A stretch of 64,000 bases of DNA from Hyphomonas sp. (GCF_022844445.1 NZ_JALHLS010000004.1:184288-248287); one strand, 5' to 3'. Numbered from the stretch's first letter, positions 17,485 through 27,855 are shown. Made by a program: numbers and translations. The notes: a model not told the origin generated them from the sequence alone.

Positions 17485-19662
17485 TTAGTGGCCGGCCAGC
17501 ACGGCGAGCATCAGCAGCGCCACGATGTTGGTGATCTTGATCATCGGGTTCACGGCCGGGCCGGAGGTGTCCTTGTAGGGGTCACCCACGGTGTCACCGG
17601 TCACGGCAGCCTTGTGGGCTTCCGAGCCCTTGCCGCCATGGTGGCCGTCTTCGATGTATTTCTTGGCGTTGTCCCATGCACCGCCGCCCGAGGTCATCGA
17701 AATGGCCACGAACAGGCCGGTCACGATCACGCCGAGGAGCATGGCGCCGACGGCTGCAAGGGCTGCGCCGGAACCGGCGATCAGCCAGATGGCGACGAAC
17801 AGCACGATCGGTGAGAGCACCGGCAGCAGCGACGGAACAATCATTTCCTTGATCGCCGCCTGGGTCAGCAGGTCCACGGCGCGGCCGTAGTCCGGCTTTT
17901 CGGTACCCAGCATAATGCCCGGCTTTTCGCGGAACTGGCGGCGGACTTCCTCCACCACCGACTGTGCGGCGCGGCCCACGGCCATCATCGACATACCGCC
18001 GAAAAGGAACGGCAGAAGGCCGCCGAACAGCAGGCCGACCACGACGTAGGGGTTGGCAATCGAGAAGTCGACGGTGACATTGTAGAAGAACGAGCCTTCA
18101 ACGGCGCGGGCCGAGAAGTACTTGAGATCTTCCGCATACGCCGCAAACAGCACGAGCGCGCCGAGACCGGCAGAGCCGATCGCGTAGCCTTTCGTGACAG
18201 CCTTGGTGGTGTTGCCAACCGCATCGAGAGCGTCGGTCGTCTTGCGGACTTCCGACGGCAGCTCGGCCATTTCGGCAATGCCGCCGGCATTGTCCGTCAC
18301 CGGGCCGAAGGCATCAAGCGCCACGATGATACCGGCAAGCGCCAGCATGGTCGTCGTGGCAATCGCGATGCCGTAGAGGCCGGCGAGGTTATAGGTCAGC
18401 AGGATGCCGCCGATGATCGTCAGAGCCGGAAGCGCGGTGGCCTCCAGCGAGACGGCGAGGCCCTGGATGACGTTCGTGCCGTGGCCCGACTCGGAGGCTT
18501 TCGCCACCGAACGCACCGGGCGGTACTTGGTTTCCGTATAGTAGGCCGTGATCACGACGATCAGCAGGGTGACGAAGAGACCCGCCACGCCGCAGGCAAA
18601 CAGCTTCCAGCCCGTGATGTCGGCCGCCTGGCCGGTAACCGGATCGATCAGGCCCAGGAGGGCGCCAGCGCCTTCCATCGTGCCGCCGAGACCGCCGGGA
18701 AGGACCGTTTCGATGGCAATCGCGAGACCGCCGATCGACAGGACGCCGGTGACGATGAGTGACTTATAGAGCGCGCCCATGACATCGGTGGAGCCTTTCG
18801 AGAGGCTGGCGAAGAAGGTGCCGATAATCGAGGTGACGATACACACCGCGCCGATGGCGAGGGGCAGCATCATGATCTCGCCGATATAGGGTGTGGCGGC
18901 GAAGTAGATGCCGCCGAGAACCATCGTGGCGACGAGCGTCACCGCATAGGTCTCGAACAGATCGGCTGCCATACCGGCGCAGTCCCCGACGTTGTCGCCG
19001 ACGTTGTCTGCAATGGTGGCAGGGTTGCGCGGATCATCTTCCGGGATGCCGGCTTCAACCTTGCCGACCATGTCGCCGCCGACGTCCGCACCTTTGGTGA
19101 AGATGCCGCCGCCGAGACGGGCGAAGATCGAGATCAGCGAAGCGCCGAAACCGAGCGAGACGAGCGCGTCGATGATCTCACGCTTCTGGTCTTCGTTGCC
19201 GAGGGCAAGGCCCAGCGGGCCGGTGAGGAGGCCATAATAGCCAACGATGCCGAGCAGCGCCAGGCCAACCACGAGCATGCCGGTGACGGCGCCCGATTTG
19301 AAGGCCATCTGCAGGCCTTCGTTGAGGCCTTTGCGCGAGGCTTCCGTGGTGCGCACGTTGGCGCGGACGGAGACGAGCATGCCGATGAAACCGGCAAGGC
19401 CCGAGAGAACGGCGCCGATCAGGAAGCCCAGCGTGGCTTTCCAGCCGAGCAAGAAAAACAGGAGAACCGCGACAGCCGCGCCGACCATTCCGATGGTGCG
19501 GTATTGGCGGCTCAGGTAGGCGTTGGCGCCTTCCTGGATAGCCTGAGAAATTTCGATCATCCGCGCGTTGCCCGCGGGAGCCTTCATGATGGAATTGATC
19601 TGCCAGTAGCCATAGGCGACCGACAGGAACCCTGCACCGAGTGCAAGCAAGTACCAAGTCAT
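17485..19662 (-). CDS. hppA: K+-independent H+-translocating pyrophosphatase
   Basis: A 725-residue membrane pyrophosphatase with about 16 hydrophobic segments that couples PPi hydrolysis to proton pumping. The substrate loops are visible: [38 protein letters not shown] and, near the C-terminus, [14 protein letters not shown]. The stretch [16 protein letters not shown] carries Lys and Thr at the two positions known to mark the K+-independent subclass (Ala and Gly in K+-dependent enzymes). It is convergent with bamE and separated from thiL by 118 nt. It would recycle energy from PPi made by ligases such as the acyl-CoA synthetase. Confidence 0.96.
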   Translation of the reverse strand: MTWYLLALGAGFLSVAYGYWQINSIMKAPAGNARMIEISQAIQEGANAYLSRQYRTIGMVGAAVAVLLFFLLGWKATLGFLIGAVLSGLAGFIGMLVSVRANVRTTEASRKGLNEGLQMAFKSGAVTGMLVVGLALLGIVGYYGLLTGPLGLALGNEDQKREIIDALVSLGFGASLISIFARLGGGIFTKGADVGGDMVGKVEAGIPEDDPRNPATIADNVGDNVGDCAGMAADLFETYAVTLVATMVLGGIYFAATPYIGEIMMLPLAIGAVCIVTSIIGTFFASLSKGSTDVMGALYKSLIVTGVLSIGGLAIAIETVLPGGLGGTMEGAGALLGLIDPVTGQAADITGWKLFACGVAGLFVTLLIVVITAYYTETKYRPVRSVAKASESGHGTNVIQGLAVSLEATALPALTIIGGILLTYNLAGLYGIAIATTTMLALAGIIVALDAFGPVTDNAGGIAEMAELPSEVRKTTDALDAVGNTTKAVTKGYAIGSAGLGALVLFAAYAEDLKYFSARAVEGSFFYNVTVDFSIANPYVVVGLLFGGLLPFLFGGMSMMAVGRAAQSVVEEVRRQFREKPGIMLGTEKPDYGRAVDLLTQAAIKEMIVPSLLPVLSPIVLFVAIWLIAGSGAALAAVGAMLLGVIVTGLFVAISMTSGGGAWDNAKKYIEDGHHGGKGSEAHKAAVTGDTVGDPYKDTSGPAVNPMIKITNIVALLMLAVLAGH

Positions 19663-19780
19663 TGGTGAATCCTTCCTTTAACCCCTTATGCCGTTCAGCC
19701 CTGCAAATGCAGGGGCTGCGGCGCCTTGTATCGACGGTTCTGCCTGCCAGCCGGCCCCCTGGGGTGCAACCTGCCTCGCT

Positions 19781-20740
19781 TTAGGGGCGAGTGGCAGACA
19801 TTCCGATTCTGCCATGCTCGAAGGCGACAGTTTCCGGGAGGTTAACGGGGCCGGTTTCCGATGAAACAAGCAGGCCCGGCTGCGACCGGATTCGCCCGAT
19901 ACGGGAAAGCCGGATGCCCTGCTGCGCGGCCTCCCGCAGCAGCAGCTCCCCCGCTGCCGGGGGGGCCGTGAAGAGAAGCTGGTAGTCATCGCCCCAGATC
20001 GACAGGTCGAGGCGTTCAGGCGCTTCTGCGGGCCCGCCGGCGAAGGGCACTGATTCGAAGTCTATCTCGACGCCTGTCCCGGACGCCTCGGCCAGCGAGC
20101 GGGCGTCACCGAGCAGGCCATCGGATACATCCATCGCCGCTGTAGCATGCCGGGCAACCAGTCCGGCGGCCGCCAGCGGCGGCAGGTCCGGCACCTGCAG
20201 GACCTCTATCCAGGGGCTCGCCTCACCCGCAGCCCGCGCGAGAAAGCCCCGCCGGGCGCCGCCGATCTCGCCCGTCACCCAGAGTTCATCCCCCGCCCCT
20301 GCACCGCCGCGCCGCACCGGCCCAGCGCCGAGGCAGCGCCCGGTCAGCGTAAGCGACAGGAACAGGCCAGCCGGGCTGGAGACGGTATCCCCCCCGATCA
20401 GCACGGCGCCCCAAGCCGAGAGCTCCTCGCCCAGCGCCGAGGCAAAGGCCGCAAGCTCAGCTTCTGGCCGCCCTTCCGGCCAGCCGAGCGTCAGCAGCGC
20501 CTCCGCGGGCTCTGCACCGCTCGCCAGGATATCGGAAACGTTCACGCGCACGAGCTTCCGCGCAAGGCTCGCGATGGGATCACCGGCGAGGAAATGCACG
20601 CCTTCAACCATCGCATCCGTGGTGATGACCACCGGACCATTGGCGGCGGCCAGCTGGGCGGTATCGTCCGTCAAACCAGCAGCGCCGGGCGCAGACGCCA
20701 GCGGGGCGAAGTATCGCCGGATCCAGTCGCGTTCAGCCAT
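19781..20740 (-). CDS. thiL: Thiamine-monophosphate kinase
   Basis: A 319-residue ATP-dependent kinase making thiamine diphosphate from thiamine phosphate. ThiL motifs are present: DDTAQL near the N-terminus, TTDAMVEGVHF, the NVSDILASGA segment and GGDTVSSP. AMDVSDGLLGD follows in the C-terminal half. It sits between accA (27 nt) and hppA and is probably co-transcribed with accA. No TPP riboswitch is evident upstream. The length is close to the usual 320-325 residues. Confidence 0.93.
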   Translation of the reverse strand: MAERDWIRRYFAPLASAPGAAGLTDDTAQLAAANGPVVITTDAMVEGVHFLAGDPIASLARKLVRVNVSDILASGAEPAEALLTLGWPEGRPEAELAAFASALGEELSAWGAVLIGGDTVSSPAGLFLSLTLTGRCLGAGPVRRGGAGAGDELWVTGEIGGARRGFLARAAGEASPWIEVLQVPDLPPLAAAGLVARHATAAMDVSDGLLGDARSLAEASGTGVEIDFESVPFAGGPAEAPERLDLSIWGDDYQLLFTAPPAAGELLLREAAQQGIRLSRIGRIRSQPGLLVSSETGPVNLPETVAFEHGRIGMSATRP

Positions 20741-20766
20741 GCCGGCGCACCGGAACCGGAAGGGCC

Positions 20767-21723
20767 CTACAGCCCCTCACGGCCAATCGCGTAGAACCGG
20801 TCACGCCGCTGACGGCGCAGTTCGGCCGGGGTTAGGCCTTCCAGGTCGCGCAGCGCCGCATCAAGCGCCTTTGCCGCCGAGGCCATCGCGCGCTGCGGAT
20901 CGCGGTGCGCGCCGCCGACTGGCTCTTTCACGATGCCGTCGACGATCTTGTGTTTCAGCAGGTCAGGTCCCGTGATCGCCATCGACTGCGCCGCTTCGCT
21001 CGCCTTCGACGAGTCGCGGTAGAGGATCGAGGCGCAGCCTTCCGGAGAGATCACCGAATAGATCGCGTATTCCATCATCAGCACGCGGTTGGCTGCGGCG
21101 ATGCCAATGGCGCCGCCCGACATGCCTTCGCCGATCACCAGCGTCACGAATGGAACCCCGAGCGAGAGACCGCGCTGCGTACCGCGCGCAATCGCCTCGG
21201 CCTGACCGCGCTCTTCGCCGCCCTTGCCGGGATAGGCGCCAGCAGTATCCGGGAACGAGAGGACGGGCATGCTGAACTTCTCGGCGAGGTCCATCAGGCG
21301 CACAGCCTTCCGGTAGCCTTCCGGGTGCGCCATGCCGAAATTGTGCTTCAGGCGCTTCTCGGTGGTGCGCCCTTTCTCGTGGCCCATGATGACGACCGAG
21401 CGCCCCCGGAACCGGGCGAGCCCGCCGATGATCGCTTCGTCATTGCCGAAGTGCCGGTCGCCGGCGAGTTCCTCAAACTCCTCGAATATCGAGCCGATGA
21501 AGTCAGAGAAATGCGGCCGGTCTGGATGGCGCGCCACCTGAGTGATGCGCCAGGCGTCAAGATCGGAATAGATCTGCTTCAGCTGCTTGGCAGACTTGGT
21601 CTTCAGTTTGGTCAGCTCGTCAGTGATCGACGGCCCATCCTTGCGCGCAGCAAGGGCTTCCAGCTCGGCGATCTTGGAATCGAGTTCGGCGATCGGTTTT
21701 TCAAATTCGAGATAGGTCGGCAT
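20767..21723 (-). CDS. accA: Acetyl-CoA carboxylase carboxyltransferase subunit alpha
   Basis: A 318-residue AccA that with AccD transfers carboxyl from biotin to acetyl-CoA, giving malonyl-CoA. Recognised by LEFEKPIAELDSKIAEL at the N-terminus, GHEKGRTT, FGMAHPEGYRKA, the FPDTAGAYPG stretch, GEGMSGGAIGIA and SPEGCASILYRD. It lies 41 nt downstream of tadC, with thiL following. The gap to tadC gives no visible terminator, so read-through from the pilus operon cannot be excluded. Confidence 0.97.
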   Translation of the reverse strand: MPTYLEFEKPIAELDSKIAELEALAARKDGPSITDELTKLKTKSAKQLKQIYSDLDAWRITQVARHPDRPHFSDFIGSIFEEFEELAGDRHFGNDEAIIGGLARFRGRSVVIMGHEKGRTTEKRLKHNFGMAHPEGYRKAVRLMDLAEKFSMPVLSFPDTAGAYPGKGGEERGQAEAIARGTQRGLSLGVPFVTLVIGEGMSGGAIGIAAANRVLMMEYAIYSVISPEGCASILYRDSSKASEAAQSMAITGPDLLKHKIVDGIVKEPVGGAHRDPQRAMASAAKALDAALRDLEGLTPAELRRQRRDRFYAIGREGL

Positions 21724-21763
21724 GAGCGATCCCTAGCAATCTGCCGGCACTTCGCCTAGCCCG

Positions 21764-22696
21764 TCATGACGGAAGGGCCCTGCCAAGCATCACGACAGCC
21801 GGCAATGTCAGCACCCCCAAAAGGACCGGAAACACGAAGAAAATCAAGGGCAATGTCAGCTTCGCGGGCAAAGCCATGGCCTTTTCCTCGGCATAGAGGA
21901 TGCGCCGCTGGCGCATGTCTGCCGAGAAAACCCGCAAGGTCTGACCAAGGCTGGTGCCCATTTCCTCAGCCTGGCGCAGCATCGTTGCGAGTGATCCGGC
22001 CTCTTCCAGACCCAGCCGGTCGGCGAAGGCTCGCCAGGCCTTCTTGCGTGCACGGCCTGCGCGAAGTTCGAGCGACAGAGTGCGCATGTGACCGGCAATG
22101 ATCGGGTGGCGCAGCTCAAGTTCCTCACCGACGCGCTGCACCGCGGCGTCGAGGCTGAGGCCAGCTTCGACGCAGGCAACCAGCAGGTCCATCATGTCCG
22201 GAAACCCGAGCGAGGCGGCCTGCTTGCGCTGCGCGATGCGCATGTCGAGATATTTCCCCGGCGCGCCGAGCCCCAGCACAACGAGGAGCAGCGACGCCCC
22301 GATCGGTGCATATTTCGGCAGGTCGGCAAAGTAAGGCAGCGAAAAGAACAGCGCCACCTGCGGGATCACCACGCAGACGAACCGGGCTGCGAAGTATCGC
22401 GACACCGCATTCTTCTGTGTGAAGCCCGCCATGTTCAGCTTCCCGCGCACGGCGTTGACTTCTTCGCCTTCGGTGGGCGCCGCATTGTCGGCAAAACCCA
22501 ATACTGCCTGCGCAATGACATTGCCACGGCGCGGCTGATCGATGGCATCCGGATTGCGGCGCACCAGGCGGCGGCTGACATCCTCGTCTGCCTTGCGGCT
22601 ACGCAGGAACGAGATGATGCCCGGGATCGCGGCAAGCATCGCGAGAAAGAACAGCAGCGCCGGAATGGCGGGCTCCGAGAGGAAGGTCATGCTCAT
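21764..22696 (-). CDS. tadC: Tad pilus inner-membrane protein TadC (T2SSF domain)
   Basis: A 310-residue GspF/T2SSF-type platform protein. It has an N-terminal TM anchor, a cytoplasmic helical domain (MMDLLVACVEAGLSLDAAVQRVGEEL region), a second domain EEAGSLATMLRQAEEMGTSLGQTL, and two C-terminal hydrophobic segments. It works with TadB and the CpaF ATPase to assemble Flp pili. Starts at 22696 or 22690 both follow the tadB stop by about 12-18 nt. It is the last gene of the pilus operon in this window. Confidence 0.92.
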   Translation of the reverse strand: MSMTFLSEPAIPALLFFLAMLAAIPGIISFLRSRKADEDVSRRLVRRNPDAIDQPRRGNVIAQAVLGFADNAAPTEGEEVNAVRGKLNMAGFTQKNAVSRYFAARFVCVVIPQVALFFSLPYFADLPKYAPIGASLLLVVLGLGAPGKYLDMRIAQRKQAASLGFPDMMDLLVACVEAGLSLDAAVQRVGEELELRHPIIAGHMRTLSLELRAGRARKKAWRAFADRLGLEEAGSLATMLRQAEEMGTSLGQTLRVFSADMRQRRILYAEEKAMALPAKLTLPLIFFVFPVLLGVLTLPAVVMLGRALPS

Positions 22697-22707
22697 CGCC
22701 CCCGGCA

Positions 22708-23691
22708 TCACATCTTGAAATTGATCATCTTGTTCATGACCAGGTTGCCGATCACCATCCACACGAACAGGCCGGCAAACCCGTACTGGATCAGCGGATC
22801 GCCGATCACGTTGCCGTAGAATTCAGGACGCAGCATGTGGATGGCGGCCATCACCATGAACGGCGCCGAGGTCAGGATCATCGCCGATGTGCGGCCTTCT
22901 GACGACGCCGCGCGTACCTTGAGGCGCATGGTCTGGCGTCCACGGATGGTATCGGTGTTGGACTTCAGAAGCTCGGTCAGATTGCCTCCGGTCTTCTCCT
23001 GCAGGCGCACGGTGGCCGCGAAGAGCTCCACATCCGGATCACCTGCCCGCTCCGCCATCCGCTGAACGGCATTGGTCAGCGACATGCCGTAGGATACCTC
23101 GTCGGCCGCCATGCCAAACTCGGTGCCGATGGGATCCGGCATCTCGCGCGCGACCAGCGATACGGCGGTGGCCACCGGGTGGCCAGCCTCCAGGCTGCGG
23201 CAGACGATCTGCAGCGCATCCGGCAGCTGGCTCGCCATTTTCTTGGCGCGCTGACCGGCGAGATGCTTTATCACGACCAATGGCGCGACCAGCAGGAATA
23301 CGACATAGACCGGCACTGCGACCCAGATGCCGCCCGCATACACGAAGGCAAGCCCTGCCGGCACCAGCGATCCCGCCGCCGACATCGCGGCCCATTTGAC
23401 CGGTTCGAACTTCAGGCCCGAGCGCACGATCAGCTGGTTCAGCCAGAGCAGCGACATCGCGAGGTTACCCTCACGGTCGAGACCGCGGCTCTTGCGCAGC
23501 TCCACCATCGCCTCATTGTGCGTCGCGAACCGCTCCTTGAACTGCAGGCGCCTATTGACGATTCGCTTGGTCTGCGCGTTCGACACCAGTCCGAGTACGG
23601 ACTGGATCGCCATGAACACGGCGCCCATAGCCATCACCGCAGGGATGATGAGCGCAGGGTCGAAACTCGTCGGGTCAGGCAGGCCGAACAC
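22708..23691 (-). CDS. tadB: Tad pilus inner-membrane protein TadB (T2SSF domain)
   Basis: A 327-residue platform protein paralogous to TadC. Two N-terminal hydrophobic segments and a mid-protein pair (AAMSAAGSLVPAGLAF region) precede the T2SSF domain QLPDALQIVCRSLEAGHPVATAVSLVAREM. A final pair of membrane segments closes it. It forms the inner-membrane core of the Flp/Tad pilus machine. It begins 12 nt downstream of cpaF. Confidence 0.93.
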   Translation of the reverse strand: MFGLPDPTSFDPALIIPAVMAMGAVFMAIQSVLGLVSNAQTKRIVNRRLQFKERFATHNEAMVELRKSRGLDREGNLAMSLLWLNQLIVRSGLKFEPVKWAAMSAAGSLVPAGLAFVYAGGIWVAVPVYVVFLLVAPLVVIKHLAGQRAKKMASQLPDALQIVCRSLEAGHPVATAVSLVAREMPDPIGTEFGMAADEVSYGMSLTNAVQRMAERAGDPDVELFAATVRLQEKTGGNLTELLKSNTDTIRGRQTMRLKVRAASSEGRTSAMILTSAPFMVMAAIHMLRPEFYGNVIGDPLIQYGFAGLFVWMVIGNLVMNKMINFKM

Positions 23692-23703
23692 GTGCGCTCC
23701 TGA

Positions 23704-25083
23704 TCAGAACCGGCTGGAGGGATCGAACATTCCGGCGGGCATGAAAACGCCTTTGCGCTCCATCTCGTCGAGGAATTTCGGGCGAAGACCGGTGGCCATA
23801 AAGTGCCCCTGCACCTTGCCATTCTCAGCCGTTCCCGTGCGTTCGAACTTGAAGATTTCCTGAAGCTGCACGACCGAGCCCTCCATCCCGGTGATCTCGG
23901 CGATCGAAACTACCTTGCGCGAGCCATCCGACAGGCGCGTAGCCTGCACGATAAAATTCACGGCCGAAGCGATCTGTCCGCGGATAGCTTCTTCGGAAAT
24001 CTTCATTCCGCCCATCATAACCATCTGCTCAAGACGCGTCAGCGCATCGCGCGGGTTGTTGGCATGGATCGTGGCCATCGAGCCTTCGTGACCGGTGTTC
24101 ATCGCCTGCAACATGTCGAAGGCTTCTTCCGAGCGTACCTCTCCGAGGATCACCCGGTCAGGCCGCATGCGCAGCGCGTTCTTGACGAGCTCGCGCTGGC
24201 GAATCTCTCCCTTGCCTTCAATGTTCGGCGGACGCGTTTCCATGCGCGCAACGTGCGGCTGTTGCAGCTGAAGCTCTGCGGCATCTTCTATGGTGATCAG
24301 ACGCTCATCGGGACTGATGGCGGATGACAACGCGTTCAGCAACGTCGTCTTGCCCGAGCCTGTACCGCCCGAAATCACGGTCGAGGCGCGGCATTTCACG
24401 GCACCCAGGATAAAGTCTGCCACAGGGCGCGGAATCGCACCGAAATCAACCAGCTTGTCCATCGTCAATGGCGACTTGGAGAACTTCCGGATCGAGACCA
24501 GCGGACCATCAATCGCAATCGGCATTACCGCTGCGTTCACGCGGCTGCCATCGAGCAGGCGCGCATCGACCAGCGGCTGGCTCTCATCCACGCGCCGGCC
24601 CACGGCGGCCACGATCCGCTGCACGATGCGCAAGAGGTGATCATTGTCAGCGAAGCGCACAGGTGCGAGCTGCAGCTTGCCGCCGCGCTCGATGTAGACC
24701 TGGTTGCAGCCGTTGATCAGGATATCCGCGATGGAATCGTCCTTGAGCAGAGGTTCGATGGGACCGAGACCCGTCATCTCGTCCATCACTGCATCGGCGA
24801 ACGAAGATTCCTCGGCCGAGGACAGCGCCATCTCCTCCTTGCGGATGATCTCGCCGATGATGCCGCGCACGCGCCGTCGCATCGTCTCGTCATCCATCTT
24901 GTCGAGCGCAGACAAGTCCAACTCGTCAATCAGCTTGGCATGTACACGCAGCTTGGCTTCCAGCATGTCGAACCCAGCCGGCTCAGGCTTGCCGCGTGCA
25001 GCTGGCGCCGCCGCTGCAGAGGCTAGCGCAGCTAAGGCGGGCTCATCCTTCTTGATGGCAGGCGAAAATCCGAAACGGCTCAT
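23704..25083 (-). CDS. cpaF: Tad/Flp pilus assembly ATPase CpaF (TadA)
   Basis: A 459-residue secretion ATPase that powers Flp pilus extension and retraction. The Walker A site GGTGSGKTT spans residues 239-247; the Asp box [11 protein letters not shown] and the Walker B-like [18 protein letters not shown] follow, then the His box [12 protein letters not shown]. The N-terminal 35 residues are Ala-rich linker. Its first codon overlaps the cpaE stop by 4 nt (ATGA at 25080-25083). Length is normal for the family. Confidence 0.96.
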   Translation of the reverse strand: MSRFGFSPAIKKDEPALAALASAAAAPAARGKPEPAGFDMLEAKLRVHAKLIDELDLSALDKMDDETMRRRVRGIIGEIIRKEEMALSSAEESSFADAVMDEMTGLGPIEPLLKDDSIADILINGCNQVYIERGGKLQLAPVRFADNDHLLRIVQRIVAAVGRRVDESQPLVDARLLDGSRVNAAVMPIAIDGPLVSIRKFSKSPLTMDKLVDFGAIPRPVADFILGAVKCRASTVISGGTGSGKTTLLNALSSAISPDERLITIEDAAELQLQQPHVARMETRPPNIEGKGEIRQRELVKNALRMRPDRVILGEVRSEEAFDMLQAMNTGHEGSMATIHANNPRDALTRLEQMVMMGGMKISEEAIRGQIASAVNFIVQATRLSDGSRKVVSIAEITGMEGSVVQLQEIFKFERTGTAENGKVQGHFMATGLRPKFLDEMERKGVFMPAGMFDPSSRF

Positions 25084-26291
25084 GCTCTGGCCTTCTTCGC
25101 TGTCCGAGTGGTCTGGGAGTTCTCGATCATGCCTTCGGGCGCAAACTTGCGGACCATGTTGTCCACATCCATTACCAGGGCGCTCTTCGGCTTCACGTTT
25201 GCAACCGGCTTGCCGAGGTTGACCGCCGTGCGGGCGGCGTCCCAGTCGGACGTCACCGTCACGTCGATCTTTCGCTCGATCGCCTTCTCGGCCTGGTCGA
25301 CCGGGAACCCGGCGCGGAACTGCTTCTTCTGGAACATCCGGTTCAGAACCAGGCGCGCCTTGCTACCTTCGCCGCGAAGGGCGTCAATGTCCCGGCACAT
25401 GTCGGCAGCGGCGTGCAGGCTCGGTACAGTCAGCTCACTGACGATCACCGCCTGATCGACCGCCGACAGGACCGACTTCGTCCACGGCATCATATGGCGC
25501 GGCATGTCGAGGATCACATAGGGAAAAGCGGCGCACGTCACGTCCAGCAAGCGCAGCACCGCCGCTTCGCTGGCCATCAGGTCGGCTTCCGGGTTGCGCG
25601 GCGAGGCGATGATCGACACGCCGTCCTCATGCTGCCAGCACCAGGCCGCCAGAAGCCGCGCATCGAGGCGCTCGGGCGCGCTCGACAGCGCCGGAAGGTC
25701 CAGCTTCGGCACAGCCTCGAGGAACGAGGCCGTCATGCCATCGGCAAGATTCAGGTCCACCAGGCACACCTTACCGGGGCCAACAAGCCGCGCCAGCGCG
25801 AACGAGCTTTCAATCGCCAGCGTCGAGACGCCAGCCCCGCCCACAGCGCCCCGGAAGGCCCAGCAGACAGAGGTCGCCGCGCCGCCCTTGGTCTCGGTGC
25901 GCGCGTCGCTGAGGCGCGCAGCCGTCTCCAGCAGGTCGCCAGCACTGGCGGAAACCGCCAGCACATCCCAGGCTTCGAGTTTCATCAGCGCACGCACCAT
26001 GTGCGCCGGCAGCTGGTCAGAGACCACCACCACCGCCGTCGACGGGCGCTCCACCGCCAGCATCAGCAGCAGCTGGTCCCAGCCCGGCAGACCCTGCTCG
26101 ATCAGCAACAGCCCGCCGCCGTGGCGCTGCACCACGTCCGCCGGCTGCACCTGGGACAGGTCCTGCACATCCGGGCACAGGGTCTTCAATTCCGCAACGC
26201 GCTCCTGCGTCGCCAGAACGGCCATCGATGGCATGCTCCGCCCGGCAGTCGCCGGGGCGGGCACGCCCTGCAGTTTGACAGCCGCCGACAT
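25080..26291 (-). CDS. cpaE: Pilus localisation/assembly protein CpaE (TadZ), ParA/MinD-like
   Basis: A 403-residue protein with an N-terminal receiver-like region and a C-terminal P-loop ATPase fold. It places the pilus machine at a cell pole in relatives. The deviant Walker A reads RGAVGGAGVST: the usual first basic residue of KGG/RGG is Val, and no signature lysine is seen, as in atypical TadZ proteins. VDLNLADG is the downstream Walker A-prime-like strand. It overlaps the small lipoprotein stop by one nucleotide and cpaF by four. Nucleotide hydrolysis may be weak or absent. Confidence 0.88.
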   Translation of the reverse strand: MSAAVKLQGVPAPATAGRSMPSMAVLATQERVAELKTLCPDVQDLSQVQPADVVQRHGGGLLLIEQGLPGWDQLLLMLAVERPSTAVVVVSDQLPAHMVRALMKLEAWDVLAVSASAGDLLETAARLSDARTETKGGAATSVCWAFRGAVGGAGVSTLAIESSFALARLVGPGKVCLVDLNLADGMTASFLEAVPKLDLPALSSAPERLDARLLAAWCWQHEDGVSIIASPRNPEADLMASEAAVLRLLDVTCAAFPYVILDMPRHMMPWTKSVLSAVDQAVIVSELTVPSLHAAADMCRDIDALRGEGSKARLVLNRMFQKKQFRAGFPVDQAEKAIERKIDVTVTSDWDAARTAVNLGKPVANVKPKSALVMDVDNMVRKFAPEGMIENSQTTRTAKKARA

Positions 26292-26551
26292 TACTCCGCA
26301 CCTCCGGTGCCGGTATTCGCCAATTCCTTGGTCTGACCATCATTCAGCGCCTTCACGGCCTTCACCGCCCGCACGCCGGATGTGGATTCCACCTTTTTCG
26401 AATTCGGCAGGTCCACATTGCGTTCGGCCTGTGCGGCAATGTTTGCCTTGTTGGCTTCGCCGAGCAGGAACCGGTCCTGCGCGTCGACAGAGGCACAGGC
26501 CGCGAGCAGGCCAAAAGGCAGAACGAGCAGGATAGTCTTGAAGTTCTTCAT
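26291..26551 (-). CDS. Small pilus-operon lipoprotein, CpaD position
   Basis: An 86-residue lipoprotein with lipobox LAAC in its first 19 residues and no membrane segment after it. It occupies the place normally held by cpaD, between the secretin cpaC and cpaE, but is far shorter than typical CpaD (usually about 200 residues or more). The mature part ANKANIAAQAERNVDLPNSK has the look of short Tad-locus lipoproteins that carry a conserved N-x-x-AQ and D-x-x-NS pattern. Its stop is joined to the CpaE start (TAATG). A secretin pilot role is inference. Confidence 0.75.
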   Translation of the reverse strand: MKNFKTILLVLPFGLLAACASVDAQDRFLLGEANKANIAAQAERNVDLPNSKKVESTSGVRAVKAVKALNDGQTKELANTGTGGAE

Positions 26552-26556
26552 GTTGA

Positions 26557-27855
26557 TCAGTTCCCTGTAATCTCTGCCGCGGCGCCCACGGTTCTGCCCA
26601 TCAGGAAGAGCTCGCTCTCGGAGGGCTCCGCAAAGGCATCTAGCGGCGAAGCTACCTGATCCGGATGCGCCATCGGCTGCACCAGGCGCGGCGTCACTAT
26701 GATGACGAGTTCGCTCTCGTTGCGCTGGAAACGTTTGGAGGAAAACAGTGAGCCGAGGATCGGCACATTGCCGAGCCAGGGCGTCTGGCGCACGTCATTG
26801 GAATAGTTGTTCTGGAGGAGGCCCGCGACCGCGAAGGCCTGCCCGTCATGCAATTCCACCGTCGTATCCGCCCGGCGCACGGAGATTCCGGGGATTTCGA
26901 TGTTCGAGGCGCGGATGCCATTGGCACGGTCCAGCGCCGAAACCTCTGGCCGCACACGGAGGTTTACCAGACCGTCGCCAAGCACCGTCGGCGTGAAGTC
27001 GAGGCTCACGCCGAACTTCTTGAACTCGATCGTGATCTCGTTGTCCTTGTTGCCCACGGGAATTGGAAACTCGCCGCCCGCCAGGAAGCTTGCCGTGTCG
27101 CCCGACAGCGCCACAAGGTTCGGCTCCGCCAGCGTGCGAATGACGCCCTTCTCCTCAAGCGCGCGAATCTGAACGTCGATGTTCTCTCCGCCGACATTGG
27201 TGAAAAGAGCGACCGTCTTAGAGGCGAGGCCCGACACCGTTCCGCCTTCTGTCGAGGACTGGAAATCATTTGCATCGATGGAATTGCCGAAACCAATCTC
27301 GCGCACCGCACTGCGGCTGGCCTCAAGGAAACGCACCTCCAGCATTACCTGCTGACTCTGCCCCACGGATAATCCGTTCGCGACGCCGCCCGGAACATAG
27401 CGCTCTGCCACCTGAAGCGCCATTTCTGCCGCGCCGGCTGTCGTTACGCGCCCGTCAAGAAACACACCGTCGTGCACCGGATAAACATCAATCGGTTCGC
27501 CCGGCAGCAGGCGCTTCAAGTCCGCGCGCAACTCCTCAAGACCGAGTTTGACCTCCACCTCGATCAGCTCTGCAATCGCGCCGGCCGAATTGTAGATCAG
27601 CACGGTCGTCGAGCCCGGCTTCTTGCCGCGCAGGAAGAAGGAGCGGTTCGAGGTCGCCATCGCTTCAGCAATCTCGGGGTCTGCCACCACGATCGTTGCA
27701 AATGCCGCATCGGCCTCTACAACGGCCGACTTTCCGCGCCGCAGCTCCAGCCGCTCCGCGCCGTCTGCTGCCGAACGCTCGGTCCAACCGTATACGGAAG
27801 GTGCAATGGCGAAGCAGGCAAGAGCCACCGCCGAGATCAGTCGTGCAGCACGCAT
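26557..27855 (-). CDS. cpaC: Tad pilus secretin CpaC (RcpA)
   Basis: A 432-residue outer-membrane secretin forming the pilus exit channel. It has a signal peptide (SAVALACFAIAPSVYG), a BON/pilus-N domain (LRRGKSAVVEADAAFATIVVADPEIAEA), and a C-terminal secretin domain with VMLEVRFLEASRSAVREIGF and VALSGDTASFLAGGEFPIPV. The end carries a VPILGSLF motif and the ELVIIVTPRLV strand typical of secretins. It overlaps cpaB by one nucleotide and lies 5 nt upstream of the small lipoprotein. Confidence 0.95.
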   Translation of the reverse strand: MRAARLISAVALACFAIAPSVYGWTERSAADGAERLELRRGKSAVVEADAAFATIVVADPEIAEAMATSNRSFFLRGKKPGSTTVLIYNSAGAIAELIEVEVKLGLEELRADLKRLLPGEPIDVYPVHDGVFLDGRVTTAGAAEMALQVAERYVPGGVANGLSVGQSQQVMLEVRFLEASRSAVREIGFGNSIDANDFQSSTEGGTVSGLASKTVALFTNVGGENIDVQIRALEEKGVIRTLAEPNLVALSGDTASFLAGGEFPIPVGNKDNEITIEFKKFGVSLDFTPTVLGDGLVNLRVRPEVSALDRANGIRASNIEIPGISVRRADTTVELHDGQAFAVAGLLQNNYSNDVRQTPWLGNVPILGSLFSSKRFQRNESELVIIVTPRLVQPMAHPDQVASPLDAFAEPSESELFLMGRTVGAAAEITGN

